A stretch of DNA of 64,000 nucleotides from G963666705 sp963666705 (lineage in GTDB: Bacteria > Pseudomonadota > Alphaproteobacteria > CADEGL01), in assembly GCA_963666705.2 (NCBI GenBank), contig CAXXKO010000026.1:62001-126000 (forward strand). The letters are read 5' to 3'. Made by a program: the position numbers and the translations under genes. Each line of letters starts with the position of its first letter. Position 1 is the first letter of the stretch. Positions 35,321 to 43,502 of this stretch are shown piece after piece. The notes under the pieces are model-generated. The model worked only from the letters and a program-made list of their open reading frames with translations. It had not been told where the DNA came from and did not search any database.

Positions 35321-35659
35321 CTACAGCTCCTTGCCCTCGAACGGGTGCCAGCCGTCGCGGTGCTCGATCTCCACGACCCACAGGTCGGGGTCGCGCGCGA
35401 CCGCCCGGGCGATATACTCGTCCGCCTCCGCCTCGGGCACCAGCGCCTCGCCGAAGGCGGCGAGCCAGCCCGGGTTGCCGTCGAAGTCGCGGGCCTGGGA
35501 GAGGACGCGGCAGCCGGCTTCGAGCAGGTTCAGCTTGAGCAGCAGTGTGCCGCCCAAAAGGTCGCCCTTGCGCGCTACGGTCGCCGGCACCCCCTTCGAC
35601 GAGCAGAGGCGGACGTGCGACATGATCCAGACATCGGCCTTGAGGCGGTCGTCGGACAT
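35321..35659 (-). CDS. DUF1491 family protein
   Basis: This 112-residue protein matches the DUF1491 family of alphaproteobacteria. It begins LKADVWIMSHVRLCSSKGV, has the KGDLLGGTLLLKLNLLE segment and ends with the typical ARDPDLWVVEIEHRDGWHPF. Function is unknown. It is probably cytoplasmic, having no signal peptide or membrane segment. It is convergent with the Rieske gene, with the inverted repeat between them. The family is one of the better taxonomic clues in the window. Confidence 0.85.
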   Translation of the reverse strand: MSDDRLKADVWIMSHVRLCSSKGVPATVARKGDLLGGTLLLKLNLLEAGCRVLSQARDFDGNPGWLAAFGEALVPEAEADEYIARAVARDPDLWVVEIEHRDGWHPFEGKEL

Positions 35660-35708
35660 GTCGGTCGCTCCCAGGAATTCGGTTATCGCAATTACTCGCC
35701 CCGGTCCT

Positions 35709-35968
35709 CACCCTTCGACAGGCTCAGGGTGAGGCCCTTATGCTGAGCCTGTCGAAGTATGAGGGCCGGGTGGCGGGCATGACCAGGGTGAGGCCCTTAT
35801 GCTGAGCCTGTCGAAGTATGAGGGCCGGGTGGCGGGCATGACCAGGGTGAGGCCCTCATGCTGAGCTTGTCGAAGCATGGGGCCGGGCGGTTGGGCTGGC
35901 CCAGGGTGAGGCCCTCATGCTGAGCCTCCTCATCCTGAGCCTGTCGAAGGACGAAGTATGAGGGCCGG
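35709..35968. repeat. Four tandem 59-bp repeats with TCGACAGGCTCAG-type motif
   Basis: GAGGCCCT starts at 35731, 35790, 35849 and 35908, a constant spacing of 59 bp. Units one and two are nearly identical and three and four diverge. Each holds CTGAGCCTGTCGAAG, the core of a widespread intergenic palindrome, and a CTTCGACAGGCTCAGGGTGAG stretch precedes the first unit. It fills the gap between DUF1491 and the M24 gene, downstream of both minus-strand units. Confidence 0.88.
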
Positions 35969-36010
35969 GGGAAGCAGGCTCGAATCCCAGGTAAGCGAAT
36001 TCGCGCGGCG

Positions 36011-37198
36011 CTACCCGTCGATCACGATGAGCTCGCGCGGCGCGTCGCACAGGCGCTCGCCGCCCGCCTGCGTCACCACGAACGATTCCGAGATGGCGGC
36101 GCCCCAATCCTCGAGCCAGATGCCGGACTGGAAGTGGAAGCACATGCCGGCTTCGAGCACCGTGGTATCGCCGGGGCGCAGGCTCGCCGTGCGCTCGCCC
36201 CAGTCGGGCGGATAGTTGAGGCCGATGGAATACCCCACCCGGCTCTCCTTCTTGAGGCCGCCGCGCCGGAGGACGGCCTGCCAGGCGACCTCGACTTCCT
36301 CGCAGGTGGCCCCCGGCCGCGCCGTGGCGAGCCCGGCATCCACGCCCTCCACCACCACCTTGGCCACGTCGGCGATCTTTTGCGGCGGCTTGCCCAGGTG
36401 GATGGTGCGCGTGAGCGGGGCGTGATAGCGCCGCCGCGCGCCACCGATCTCGAGCACGATGAGGGTATCGTCGGGGAGCGGCGCGTCGGACCAGGTGAGG
36501 TGCGGCGTGCTCGTGCCCTCGCCCACCTGGATCAGGGGGCAGACGGACGTGTAGTCGCCGCCGGCGCCGGGCACGCCCATGATCTGGGCGTGGTAGATCT
36601 CGGCGATGACCTCGTTCTGGGGCACGCCGGGCGCGATTTTCTCGATCGCGCGCTTCATGGTGGCCGAGCAGATCCGCCCCGCCTCGCGCATGAGGGCGAG
36701 CTCGGGCGCGGATTTCACGAGCCGCGCCCAGTTCACCAGCTCGGCGTTGCCCGAGATGCGGGCGTCCGGCAGCCCCTTGGCGAGGTGGGCGTGACAGCGC
36801 GCCGTATAGTAGTGCGCGTCCAGCTCCACACCGATCCGGGCCGCGCCCCAGCCCCGCGCGCGGACGAGGTCGCAAAGCTCGTCGAAGGGATGATCCACCG
36901 GGTGATGGATCAGGCGCTCCGAGTAGGAAACGATGTCCGTGGCCGCCAGGTCGGTGGTGACGACGGCCGCCTTGGCGTCCTGGGCGCGGCCGAACCAGAT
37001 CGGCGCATCCGCCTCGAGATGCACGAGCACGGCCTGGGGCACGTAGAAGGACCAGCCGTCGAAGCCGGTGAGCCAGCACATGTTCGCCGGGTCGCAACAG
37101 ACGACGAGGTCGAGCCCGGCCCTCTCCATGCGCCCCTTGGCCGCGGCGAGGCGGCGGGCGTACTCGGCGGAATCGAACGGCTTGTCGTGGATGGTCAT
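36011..37198 (-). CDS. M24-family metallopeptidase-like hydrolase, ectoine hydrolase (DoeA)-like
   Basis: This 395-residue protein has a creatinase-like N-terminal domain and a pita-bread C-terminal domain. The segments DPANMCWLTGFDGWSFYVPQ, YSIGLNYPPDWGERTASLRP and CFHFQSGIWLEDWGAAISES closely resemble what I recall of DoeA, the ectoine hydrolase that opens the tetrahydropyrimidine ring. Other M24 members (Xaa-Pro dipeptidase, creatinase) lack several of these segments. The ATG overlaps the stop of the upstream TauD-type gene by ATGA. Family assignment is firm, substrate assignment moderate; no doeB-type deacetylase is linked. Confidence 0.85.
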   Translation of the reverse strand: MTIHDKPFDSAEYARRLAAAKGRMERAGLDLVVCCDPANMCWLTGFDGWSFYVPQAVLVHLEADAPIWFGRAQDAKAAVVTTDLAATDIVSYSERLIHHPVDHPFDELCDLVRARGWGAARIGVELDAHYYTARCHAHLAKGLPDARISGNAELVNWARLVKSAPELALMREAGRICSATMKRAIEKIAPGVPQNEVIAEIYHAQIMGVPGAGGDYTSVCPLIQVGEGTSTPHLTWSDAPLPDDTLIVLEIGGARRRYHAPLTRTIHLGKPPQKIADVAKVVVEGVDAGLATARPGATCEEVEVAWQAVLRRGGLKKESRVGYSIGLNYPPDWGERTASLRPGDTTVLEAGMCFHFQSGIWLEDWGAAISESFVVTQAGGERLCDAPRELIVIDG

Positions 37199-38238
37199 AT
37201 GGCGGCCACGTCGGGCGCCGGCACCCAGCTCCGCGCCTCGCCGTCGTATTCCGGGCCGGGATTGCCCATGACCGTGGTCCGCCACATGAGCCGGGTGTGC
37301 GCTTCCGCGTCGAACCAGGTCGGCGCGTGGAGCACGCTCCGATTGTCGTAGATCACGAGGTCGCCCGGGTCCCAGTCGTGGATATAGGTGTACCGCGGCT
37401 GGGTGATGTGGGTCATGAGCTCGTAGACCAGCTCGGCGCCGTCGCCGTCCGGCCCAGGCGTCATGCCCGCCAGGGGGCCCTCGACCCAATCCATCTGCCC
37501 GCCCTCGCACAAGTACAGGGAGCGCTTTCCTGTCACCGGGTGGACGCGCACCACGGGCTGGCGTTGCGGGCGCTGGTGGGGGAGCAGGGGTTGCCGCGTC
37601 TCGCCCGCGCGCACCGCCTTCTCGGAGCGCCCGACGCCCGGCAGGACGTGGACCCCCTCCAGCCCCTCGACCCGCCTCTCGAGGCGCGCCGGCAGGGTCT
37701 CGTAGGCCCCGGTGGCATCGGCATACATGGTCTGCCCCTGGCCCTTGGGTGTCGGTATCACGGCGTAGAACAGCGAGATGTCGGGGGGCGGCCGGCGAAA
37801 GCTCTGATCCGTGTGCCAGGCCCGGCGGTGCGGGAAGCGCGTGGGGAAGCCGCCGTCGGCGGTGAGCGGCGGGTCCGGCAGCGGCGCCGCCGGCGCGTTG
37901 ATCGGCGCCATGTTGGTGACGAGGAGGATCTGGGGCACGCTGTCATGGATGCCGAAGAGCTTCCTGTGCTCGTTCGCGAAGGTCTCGCGGTAGTTCTCCA
38001 CCTCGGGGCCGAACAGCCGGCTCAAGCGCACCAGCAGCCCCGGGTCCTCGCTGATCTCCCCCATGCCCGGCAGCAGCAACAGCCCGCGGCTGGCATACAT
38101 TGCGTCGGGGAGCGCCCGCGCATCCGCTTCCGCCGCGGCGACGACCGCTCGCGCGCCACTGGCTCCCCCGAGGCGCACCACGCCGCCGAAGGTCGCCCCC
38201 GGCAGGGGCCCTACGTCGATCACTGAGTCCGGCGACAT
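37195..38238 (-). CDS. TauD/TfdA-family Fe(II)/2-oxoglutarate dioxygenase
   Basis: This 347-residue oxygenase has iron ligands in WHTDQSF (HxD) and SVLHAPTWF (distal His) with the 2-oxoglutarate arginine in HTRLMWRTTVMG. It is longer than typical TauD because of an N-terminal region of about 40 residues. It is the first gene of a two-gene minus-strand unit with the M24 hydrolase, overlapping by ATGA. The pairing suggests oxidation and hydrolysis of the same compound. It is not closely similar to the TauD-type protein encoded at 23049-23873. Confidence 0.9.
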   Translation of the reverse strand: MSPDSVIDVGPLPGATFGGVVRLGGASGARAVVAAAEADARALPDAMYASRGLLLLPGMGEISEDPGLLVRLSRLFGPEVENYRETFANEHRKLFGIHDSVPQILLVTNMAPINAPAAPLPDPPLTADGGFPTRFPHRRAWHTDQSFRRPPPDISLFYAVIPTPKGQGQTMYADATGAYETLPARLERRVEGLEGVHVLPGVGRSEKAVRAGETRQPLLPHQRPQRQPVVRVHPVTGKRSLYLCEGGQMDWVEGPLAGMTPGPDGDGAELVYELMTHITQPRYTYIHDWDPGDLVIYDNRSVLHAPTWFDAEAHTRLMWRTTVMGNPGPEYDGEARSWVPAPDVAAI

Positions 38239-38404
38239 GCCCTATCCTCTCCATAAAGCCGATGCTCCCCCGGATTCCGGCGGGGCTTCGGACTCGATCG
38301 CCCGATACGCGACGCGCAATGTTAGCAAGACTGATGCCGTCGGGCGAGCCCGGGCGCAAGATCGGCTGGTGCGCCACAACCGGACGACATAGGCTTGGCC
38401 GATC

Positions 38405-39439
38405 ATGGGACGAATCAGGGCAATCGTCTACGGCGTCGGCCGGCTCGGCATGCTGGCCACCCGGCTCATGGTCGAGAAGGACGTCGAGATCGTTGGCGCC
38501 ATCAACCGCGCCGGGCCCAAGGTCGGCCGCGACCTGGGCGCGCTGGCCGGGCTCGGCCGCCCGCTCGGCGTCGCGGTCAGCGGCGATGCGGCGGCCGTCC
38601 TCGCGGGCGCTGGCGCGGATGCCGATATCGCCTTCGTCTCCGTCTACGACGATATGGCGCGCATGTACCCGATCTACGCCGCGTGCCTCGAGGCCGGCCT
38701 CAACGTGATCTCGGTCGGCGCCCATGCCTCCTACCCCTGGCGCATCGAGCCCGAGCCGACGGCGGCGCTCGACCGCATCGCCAAGCGCCGCGGCGTCACC
38801 ATCACCGGCAGCGGCAACCAGGACATATTCATGGTCAATATCGCGAGCCTCGCCTCGGGCGCCTGCCACCGCATCGATTCGATCGCCCATCGCAGCCTTA
38901 CGGACGTGGACAGCTTTGGCGTGGAGGTGGCGCGCATCGCCCATGTGGGCGCGACGGTGAGCGAATACCGGGAGCGGGCGGGAGCGGCCGGCGGCGAGGG
39001 CATGAGCGTCTACACCACCTTTTGGGACAACCTGGCCGCCGATCTCGGCCTCACGGTGACGGACGCGCGCCAGGGCACCGAGCCCATCACGAGCGAGCGC
39101 GAATACCGGTGCGAGAGCCTCGATATCACCGTCGAAGCGGGCCGCGTCATCGGCATCACCGAGCGCCTCGAATTCGACACGGCCGAGGGCATCCCCCTCC
39201 TTGGCGAGAACCAGCTCAAGCTGTGCGCGGCGGATGAGCGCGAATACAAGAGCTGGCGCTTTCGCGGGGAGCCGGACCTCGATGTCGACCTGGGCCGCCT
39301 CGATCCCGGCTTCACCACGGTGAGCCAGCCGGTCAACCGCATTCCCGACGTGATCGGCGCCGAGCCGGGCTACGTCACCCTCGAGAAGCTGCCCAAGCTC
39401 AAATACCGCCACCGGCCGCTCGGGTCCTATCTGCGCTGA
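38405..39439 (+). CDS. DapB-like NAD(P)-dependent dehydrogenase (2,4-diaminopentanoate dehydrogenase-like)
   Basis: This 344-residue protein has an N-terminal Rossmann motif in AIVYGVGRLGMLATRLM and a dihydrodipicolinate-reductase-like middle part (FVSVYDDMARMYPIYAACLE, NVISVGAHASYPW). The C-terminal domain resembles the 2,4-diaminopentanoate dehydrogenase family rather than true DapB, and no lysine biosynthesis genes are near. It may reductively aminate or oxidatively deaminate an amino acid. It is divergent from the TauD/M24 unit and lies 47 bases before the DMGDH-like gene, so it probably starts the following plus-strand cluster. Confidence 0.8.
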   Translation: MGRIRAIVYGVGRLGMLATRLMVEKDVEIVGAINRAGPKVGRDLGALAGLGRPLGVAVSGDAAAVLAGAGADADIAFVSVYDDMARMYPIYAACLEAGLNVISVGAHASYPWRIEPEPTAALDRIAKRRGVTITGSGNQDIFMVNIASLASGACHRIDSIAHRSLTDVDSFGVEVARIAHVGATVSEYRERAGAAGGEGMSVYTTFWDNLAADLGLTVTDARQGTEPITSEREYRCESLDITVEAGRVIGITERLEFDTAEGIPLLGENQLKLCAADEREYKSWRFRGEPDLDVDLGRLDPGFTTVSQPVNRIPDVIGAEPGYVTLEKLPKLKYRHRPLGSYLR

Positions 39440-39486
39440 GGCGGCGCCAAGATCTGGTCGGCCGGGCGTAAACGGGAGCGAAAGCC

Positions 39487-41910
39487 ATGAAGACACATGC
39501 CCGCGTGGTGGTGATCGGCGGCGGCATTTACGGCTGCAGCCTCCTCTACCACCTGACACGGATGGGCTGGACCGATTTAGCGCTGATGGAAAAGGGCGAG
39601 CTGACCTCGGGCCAGACCTGGCACGCCGCCGGGCTCGTGTCCCACTTCGCCTACGACTTCAACACCATGATCGTGAACAAGGCGAGCATCGAGCTCTACA
39701 AGCGCCTCGAGGCCGAGACCGGCCAGGCCACGGGCTGGCACACCGCCGGCACGGTCCGCCTCGGCGTGACGCGGAACGAGCACGACGCCTTCAAGGGCTC
39801 GGAGGCCTGGTCGCGCTATCTCGATGTGCCGCTCGAGCTGGTCGGCCCCAACGAGGCCAAAGCGCTCCTGCCCTTCATTACGACCGATGGGGTGCTGGTC
39901 GCCATCCACACGCCCGAGGACGGCTACGTGGACCCGGCCAGCGTGACCCAGGCGCTCGCCAAGGGCGCGCGCGACCGGGGTGCGGCGATCTACCGCCACA
40001 CGCGGGTCACCGACATCGCGCGGGCCGCGAATGGAGAGTGGCAGGTGGTCACCGAGAAGGGCACCATCACGGCCGAGGCGGTGGTCGCCGCCGCGGGCTG
40101 CTTCTCGCCCGAGATCGGCGCCATGGTTGGGCTCGACCTGCCGGTCAGGGTCATGGAGCACCAATACATCGGGACCGATACGATCCCCGAGGTCGAAGCC
40201 CATGGCGGCGAGTTCCCGACCCTGCGCGACCCCCGCGCCTCCATGTACATGCGGCGCGAGCATCAAGGCATGGTCTATGGCCCCTACGAGACCCGGGGTG
40301 CCAAGCCCTTCGCGGTCGAGGGCATGCCGCGCGACTTCGGCCAGGAGCTCCTGCCCAACGACTTGGGCCGCATCGCCGAGTGGCTCGAGCTCGGCATGGA
40401 GAGCTTGCCGCTTCTGCGCGAGGCCGGCATCAAGCAGGCCATCAATGGCTCCCAGTCCTTCATCCCCGATGGCGGCGTCCTGCTCGGCCCGGCCCCCGGG
40501 CTCGATAATTTCTGGCTCGCCTGCGGCGCCAGTGTCGGCATCACCCAGGGCGGGGGCTCGGGCAAGCTGCTCGCCCAGTGGATGGTCGAGGGCGCGGCCG
40601 AGATCGATATGCGGCAGTACGATCCGCGCCGCTTCGGCGCTTACGCAACCAAGGACTATGCCCTGGCCAAGGTCATCGACATGTACCAGTGCCTCTACGT
40701 CACCCACTGCCCGTACGAGGAGCGCGAGGCCGGCCGGCCGGTGACGAAGAGCCCGGTCTACGACCGGCACGCCGCCAAGGGTGCCGTCTTCGGCGAATCC
40801 TTCGGCTGGGAGCGCGCGAACTGGTTCGCGCCCGCGGGCGTCGAGCGCGCCGATGTATTGAGCTTCCGGCGCACCAACTGGTTTCCCCATGTGGGGGCCG
40901 AGTGTCGCGCGGTGCGGAATCGCGTCGGTATTCTCGATCTTTCGAGCTTCGCCAAGTTCGAGGTCTCGGGCACGGGTGCGGCGGCCTTCCTCGACCGCCT
41001 CTCGGCCAACCGCGTGCCGGCGCGGGTGGGCGGTATCGCGCTCGCCCACATGCTCAATGAATACGGTGGCATCGAGTGCGAGACGACCATCACCCGCCTC
41101 GCGGACGACCGGTTCTACCTGCTCTCCGCTCCGAAGGCCCGGCTCCGCGACCTCGACTGGATGCGCCGCCACCTGGCGAAAGATGATAGCGTCACGATCG
41201 ACGACGTGACAAACGCGCGCGGCACCCTGGTCGTGACCGGCCCGCGGGCCCGCGAGGTGCTCGCGAAGCTGACCGAGGCGGACTTCTCGAACGATGGCTT
41301 CCCATGGATGAGCGCGCGCGGGATCACCGTCGCGGGCGTGCCGGTCCGCGCGCTCAGGGTCAGCTACGCGGGCGAGCTCGGCTGGGAGCTCCACCACGCC
41401 ATCGACCACCAGTTGGCGCTCTACGACGCCGTGGTCGAGGCGGGCGAGGCGCACGGCATCGTCGATTTCGGCATGCGCGCGCTCGACTCCATGCGGCTCG
41501 AGAAGGGCTACCGGGCGCTCGGCACCGAGATGACCACGGAAACCACGCCTTTCGAGGCCGGCCTCGACCGTTTCGTGAGCCTCGAGAAGGGGGACTTCCT
41601 GGGGCGCGAGGCCGCGATCGCGCGGCGCGACGCGGGGCTCCGCCGCATGCTCGTCCAGCTCGCCGTCGATGCGGGCGATGCCGACGCGCATGGCGACGAG
41701 CCCGTCTATCGCGGGGACGAGACCGTCGGCATCGCCACCTCGGGCGGCTACGGCCACACGGTCGGCCGGAGCATCGCCTTCGCCTATGTCGACGCGGCGC
41801 ACACAGTGCCCGGCACCGCGCTCGGAATCGAGATCGTGGGCGAGCGCCGGGCGGCCGAGGTCCTGGCGGCACCGCTTCACGACCCCGGCAACGCCCGGCT
41901 CAACGCCTGA
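39487..41910 (+). CDS. FAD oxidoreductase-GcvT fusion, dimethylglycine/sarcosine dehydrogenase-like
   Basis: This 807-residue fusion has an N-terminal DAO-type FAD domain (VVVIGGGIYGCSLLYHL) with TSGQTWHAAGL, whose histidine corresponds to the covalent FAD site in dimethylglycine dehydrogenase. A FAO_M-like linker (about 370-430) and a C-terminal GcvT aminomethyltransferase-like domain (about 440-800; YGGIECETTITRLADDRFY, GWELHHAIDHQ, YRALGTEMTTETTPFEAGL) follow. Such enzymes oxidatively demethylate N-methylated amino acids and pass the one-carbon unit to tetrahydrofolate. GGGAGCGAAAG precedes the ATG. It lies upstream of the B12 mutase operon, pointing to an N-alkylated amino-acid substrate. 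Confidence 0.92.
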   Translation: MKTHARVVVIGGGIYGCSLLYHLTRMGWTDLALMEKGELTSGQTWHAAGLVSHFAYDFNTMIVNKASIELYKRLEAETGQATGWHTAGTVRLGVTRNEHDAFKGSEAWSRYLDVPLELVGPNEAKALLPFITTDGVLVAIHTPEDGYVDPASVTQALAKGARDRGAAIYRHTRVTDIARAANGEWQVVTEKGTITAEAVVAAAGCFSPEIGAMVGLDLPVRVMEHQYIGTDTIPEVEAHGGEFPTLRDPRASMYMRREHQGMVYGPYETRGAKPFAVEGMPRDFGQELLPNDLGRIAEWLELGMESLPLLREAGIKQAINGSQSFIPDGGVLLGPAPGLDNFWLACGASVGITQGGGSGKLLAQWMVEGAAEIDMRQYDPRRFGAYATKDYALAKVIDMYQCLYVTHCPYEEREAGRPVTKSPVYDRHAAKGAVFGESFGWERANWFAPAGVERADVLSFRRTNWFPHVGAECRAVRNRVGILDLSSFAKFEVSGTGAAAFLDRLSANRVPARVGGIALAHMLNEYGGIECETTITRLADDRFYLLSAPKARLRDLDWMRRHLAKDDSVTIDDVTNARGTLVVTGPRAREVLAKLTEADFSNDGFPWMSARGITVAGVPVRALRVSYAGELGWELHHAIDHQLALYDAVVEAGEAHGIVDFGMRALDSMRLEKGYRALGTEMTTETTPFEAGLDRFVSLEKGDFLGREAAIARRDAGLRRMLVQLAVDAGDADAHGDEPVYRGDETVGIATSGGYGHTVGRSIAFAYVDAAHTVPGTALGIEIVGERRAAEVLAAPLHDPGNARLNA

Positions 41911-42018
41911 TGCCACCGCGCGCCATCGCGAGTTCATGGTTCCGGCCGCCGCCCCGTCCTGGCACACTCGCGGATGCGGGGACCGGCGGCTGGCTCCCAG
42001 CGGAGGAACGGTGAAGGA

Positions 42019-42411
42019 ATGGCAAGGCCCAAGCGCGTCCTGATTGCCAAGGTGGGACTCGACGGCCACGACGTGGGGGCCCGCGTCGTCGCCCGCGGCC
42101 TGCGCGATGCCGGCATGGAGGTCATCTATCATGGCATCCGCCGCACGCCCGAGGAGGTGGCCCGCGCGGCCATCGAGGAGGACGTGGATGTGGTCGGCAT
42201 CAGCCTGCTCTCAGGCGCACACGAGATGCTATTGCCGCGCGTGCGGGCGCTGCTCGACGAGGCGGGCGGGGACGACATCCAGCTCATCGCCGGCGGCGTC
42301 ATTCCCCAGGAGGATATCCCGGCGCTCGTGGCGGGCGGGATCGCCCGTGTCTTTCTCTCCGGTACCCCGATCGAGGAGATCGTTGCCTATATCGAGGAAA
42401 CCGGGGCATGA
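42019..42411 (+). CDS. Cobalamin-binding small subunit of a B12-dependent acyl-CoA mutase
   Basis: This 130-residue stand-alone B12-binding domain begins RVLIAKVGLDGHDVGARVVA, with the DxHxxG motif whose histidine ligates cobalt in base-off/His-on B12. The SLLSGAHE and IAGGVIPQED segments complete the Rossmann-like B12 site. GAAGGA precedes the ATG at 42019. The stop overlaps the GTPase gene start by ATGA. It forms the mutase together with the catalytic subunit encoded two genes downstream, as in split mutases (ICM, HCM and archaeal MCM). Confidence 0.93.
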   Translation: MARPKRVLIAKVGLDGHDVGARVVARGLRDAGMEVIYHGIRRTPEEVARAAIEEDVDVVGISLLSGAHEMLLPRVRALLDEAGGDDIQLIAGGVIPQEDIPALVAGGIARVFLSGTPIEEIVAYIEETGA

Positions 42412-43502
42412 CGGCCGACTTGAAGGCCCGGCGCCGGCTCGCCCGGCGGCTGAGCGCCGTCGAGGACGAAGCGCCCGAAGCGGCGCAAATCCTGGGCGAA
42501 GCCTACCAGGCGCCGCGGCGGGCCGTGGTCGTCGGCATCACCGGGCCATCAGGTGCCGGCAAGTCCACCCTCGTGGACCGCCTCGCGGTGCTCTGGGCCG
42601 GGGCCGGCGAAGAGGTCGCCATCATCGCCGCCGACCCGTGGAGCCCCTTCTCGGGCGGCGCCGTGCTCGGCGACCGGGTGCGCATGAGTGAGGCCGCGGG
42701 CAATCCACGTGTCTACCTGCGCAGCATGTCGGTCCGGGGCGAGACCGGCGGCGTCGTCGCCGCCGTCGCGGACCTGTGCGCCGTGCTCGACCACCACGGA
42801 ATCCGCCGCATCATCCTGGAGACGGTGGGCGCCGGTCAGTCGGACATCGAGATCGCTTCGGCCGCCGACTGCGTCGTCGCCGTCTCGGTTCCAGGCCTCG
42901 GCGATAGCGTCCAGGCGATCAAGGCCGGGCTGCTCGAGATCGCCGACATCCACGTCGTCAACAAGTGCGACCTACCCGGCGCCGAGATTACCCGGGGGCA
43001 GATCGGCGACAGCCTGGGCGCGGTCTATCGCGGGCCGGAGGGCCTGCGCCGGGTCGATGGCGCGCGCCGCGACGACCTCGCCCACGGCCTCCCCCGCCAC
43101 TTTCCGGGCGTGAGCGCGCTGCTGTCCCGGCACGGCGACCCGGCCGAGGAGGCGGCGACCTGGCGCCCCCCGGTCCTCGCGAGCGCCGCGCGCGCGGGGA
43201 CCGGCGCCGGGGCGGTGACGGCGGCGGTGGATGCCTTCCTCGATTGGGCGGCCGAGAGCGGGCACCTCGCGGACCGGCGGACGGGCCGCGCGCGGCGCCA
43301 GATCCTTCGCCTCATGGAGCGCCGCCTCTTGGCCGACATGGCCGCCGCCACCGCCGCCTCGGCGGACGACCTCGACCATTGGTGCGCGCGTGTTGTCGAG
43401 GGCCGGGCCAGCCCCCATGATGCGGCGGCGCATTTTCGCGAGTCCCTGTCGCGTGCGCCCGCACCCGGCACACCGCAACGAAAACCGACGGGAGGCCCAT
43501 GA
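42408..43502 (+). CDS. meaB: MeaB/ArgK-family mutase-protecting GTPase
   Basis: This 364-residue G3E GTPase has Walker A in GITGPSGAGKSTLVD, the base-binding NKCD motif and the switch segment ILETVGAGQSDIEIASAADC. MeaB chaperones guard adenosylcobalamin mutases and gate cofactor loading. It lies between the B12-binding subunit and the catalytic subunit, overlapping both by ATGA, so all three are translated together in fixed ratio. The C-terminal 70 residues (RRQILRLMERRLLADMAAAT) resemble the dimerisation region of the family. Confidence 0.92.
   Translation: MTADLKARRRLARRLSAVEDEAPEAAQILGEAYQAPRRAVVVGITGPSGAGKSTLVDRLAVLWAGAGEEVAIIAADPWSPFSGGAVLGDRVRMSEAAGNPRVYLRSMSVRGETGGVVAAVADLCAVLDHHGIRRIILETVGAGQSDIEIASAADCVVAVSVPGLGDSVQAIKAGLLEIADIHVVNKCDLPGAEITRGQIGDSLGAVYRGPEGLRRVDGARRDDLAHGLPRHFPGVSALLSRHGDPAEEAATWRPPVLASAARAGTGAGAVTAAVDAFLDWAAESGHLADRRTGRARRQILRLMERRLLADMAAATAASADDLDHWCARVVEGRASPHDAAAHFRESLSRAPAPGTPQRKPTGGP

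Noticed and set aside
35709..35968. Regular repeats that could be mistaken for a CRISPR array
   Set aside because: The 59-bp units are contiguous with no unique spacers, and no cas genes are present.
39577..42132. Long antisense frame over the DMGDH-like gene
   Set aside because: Shadow of a strongly supported FAD-GcvT coding sequence.
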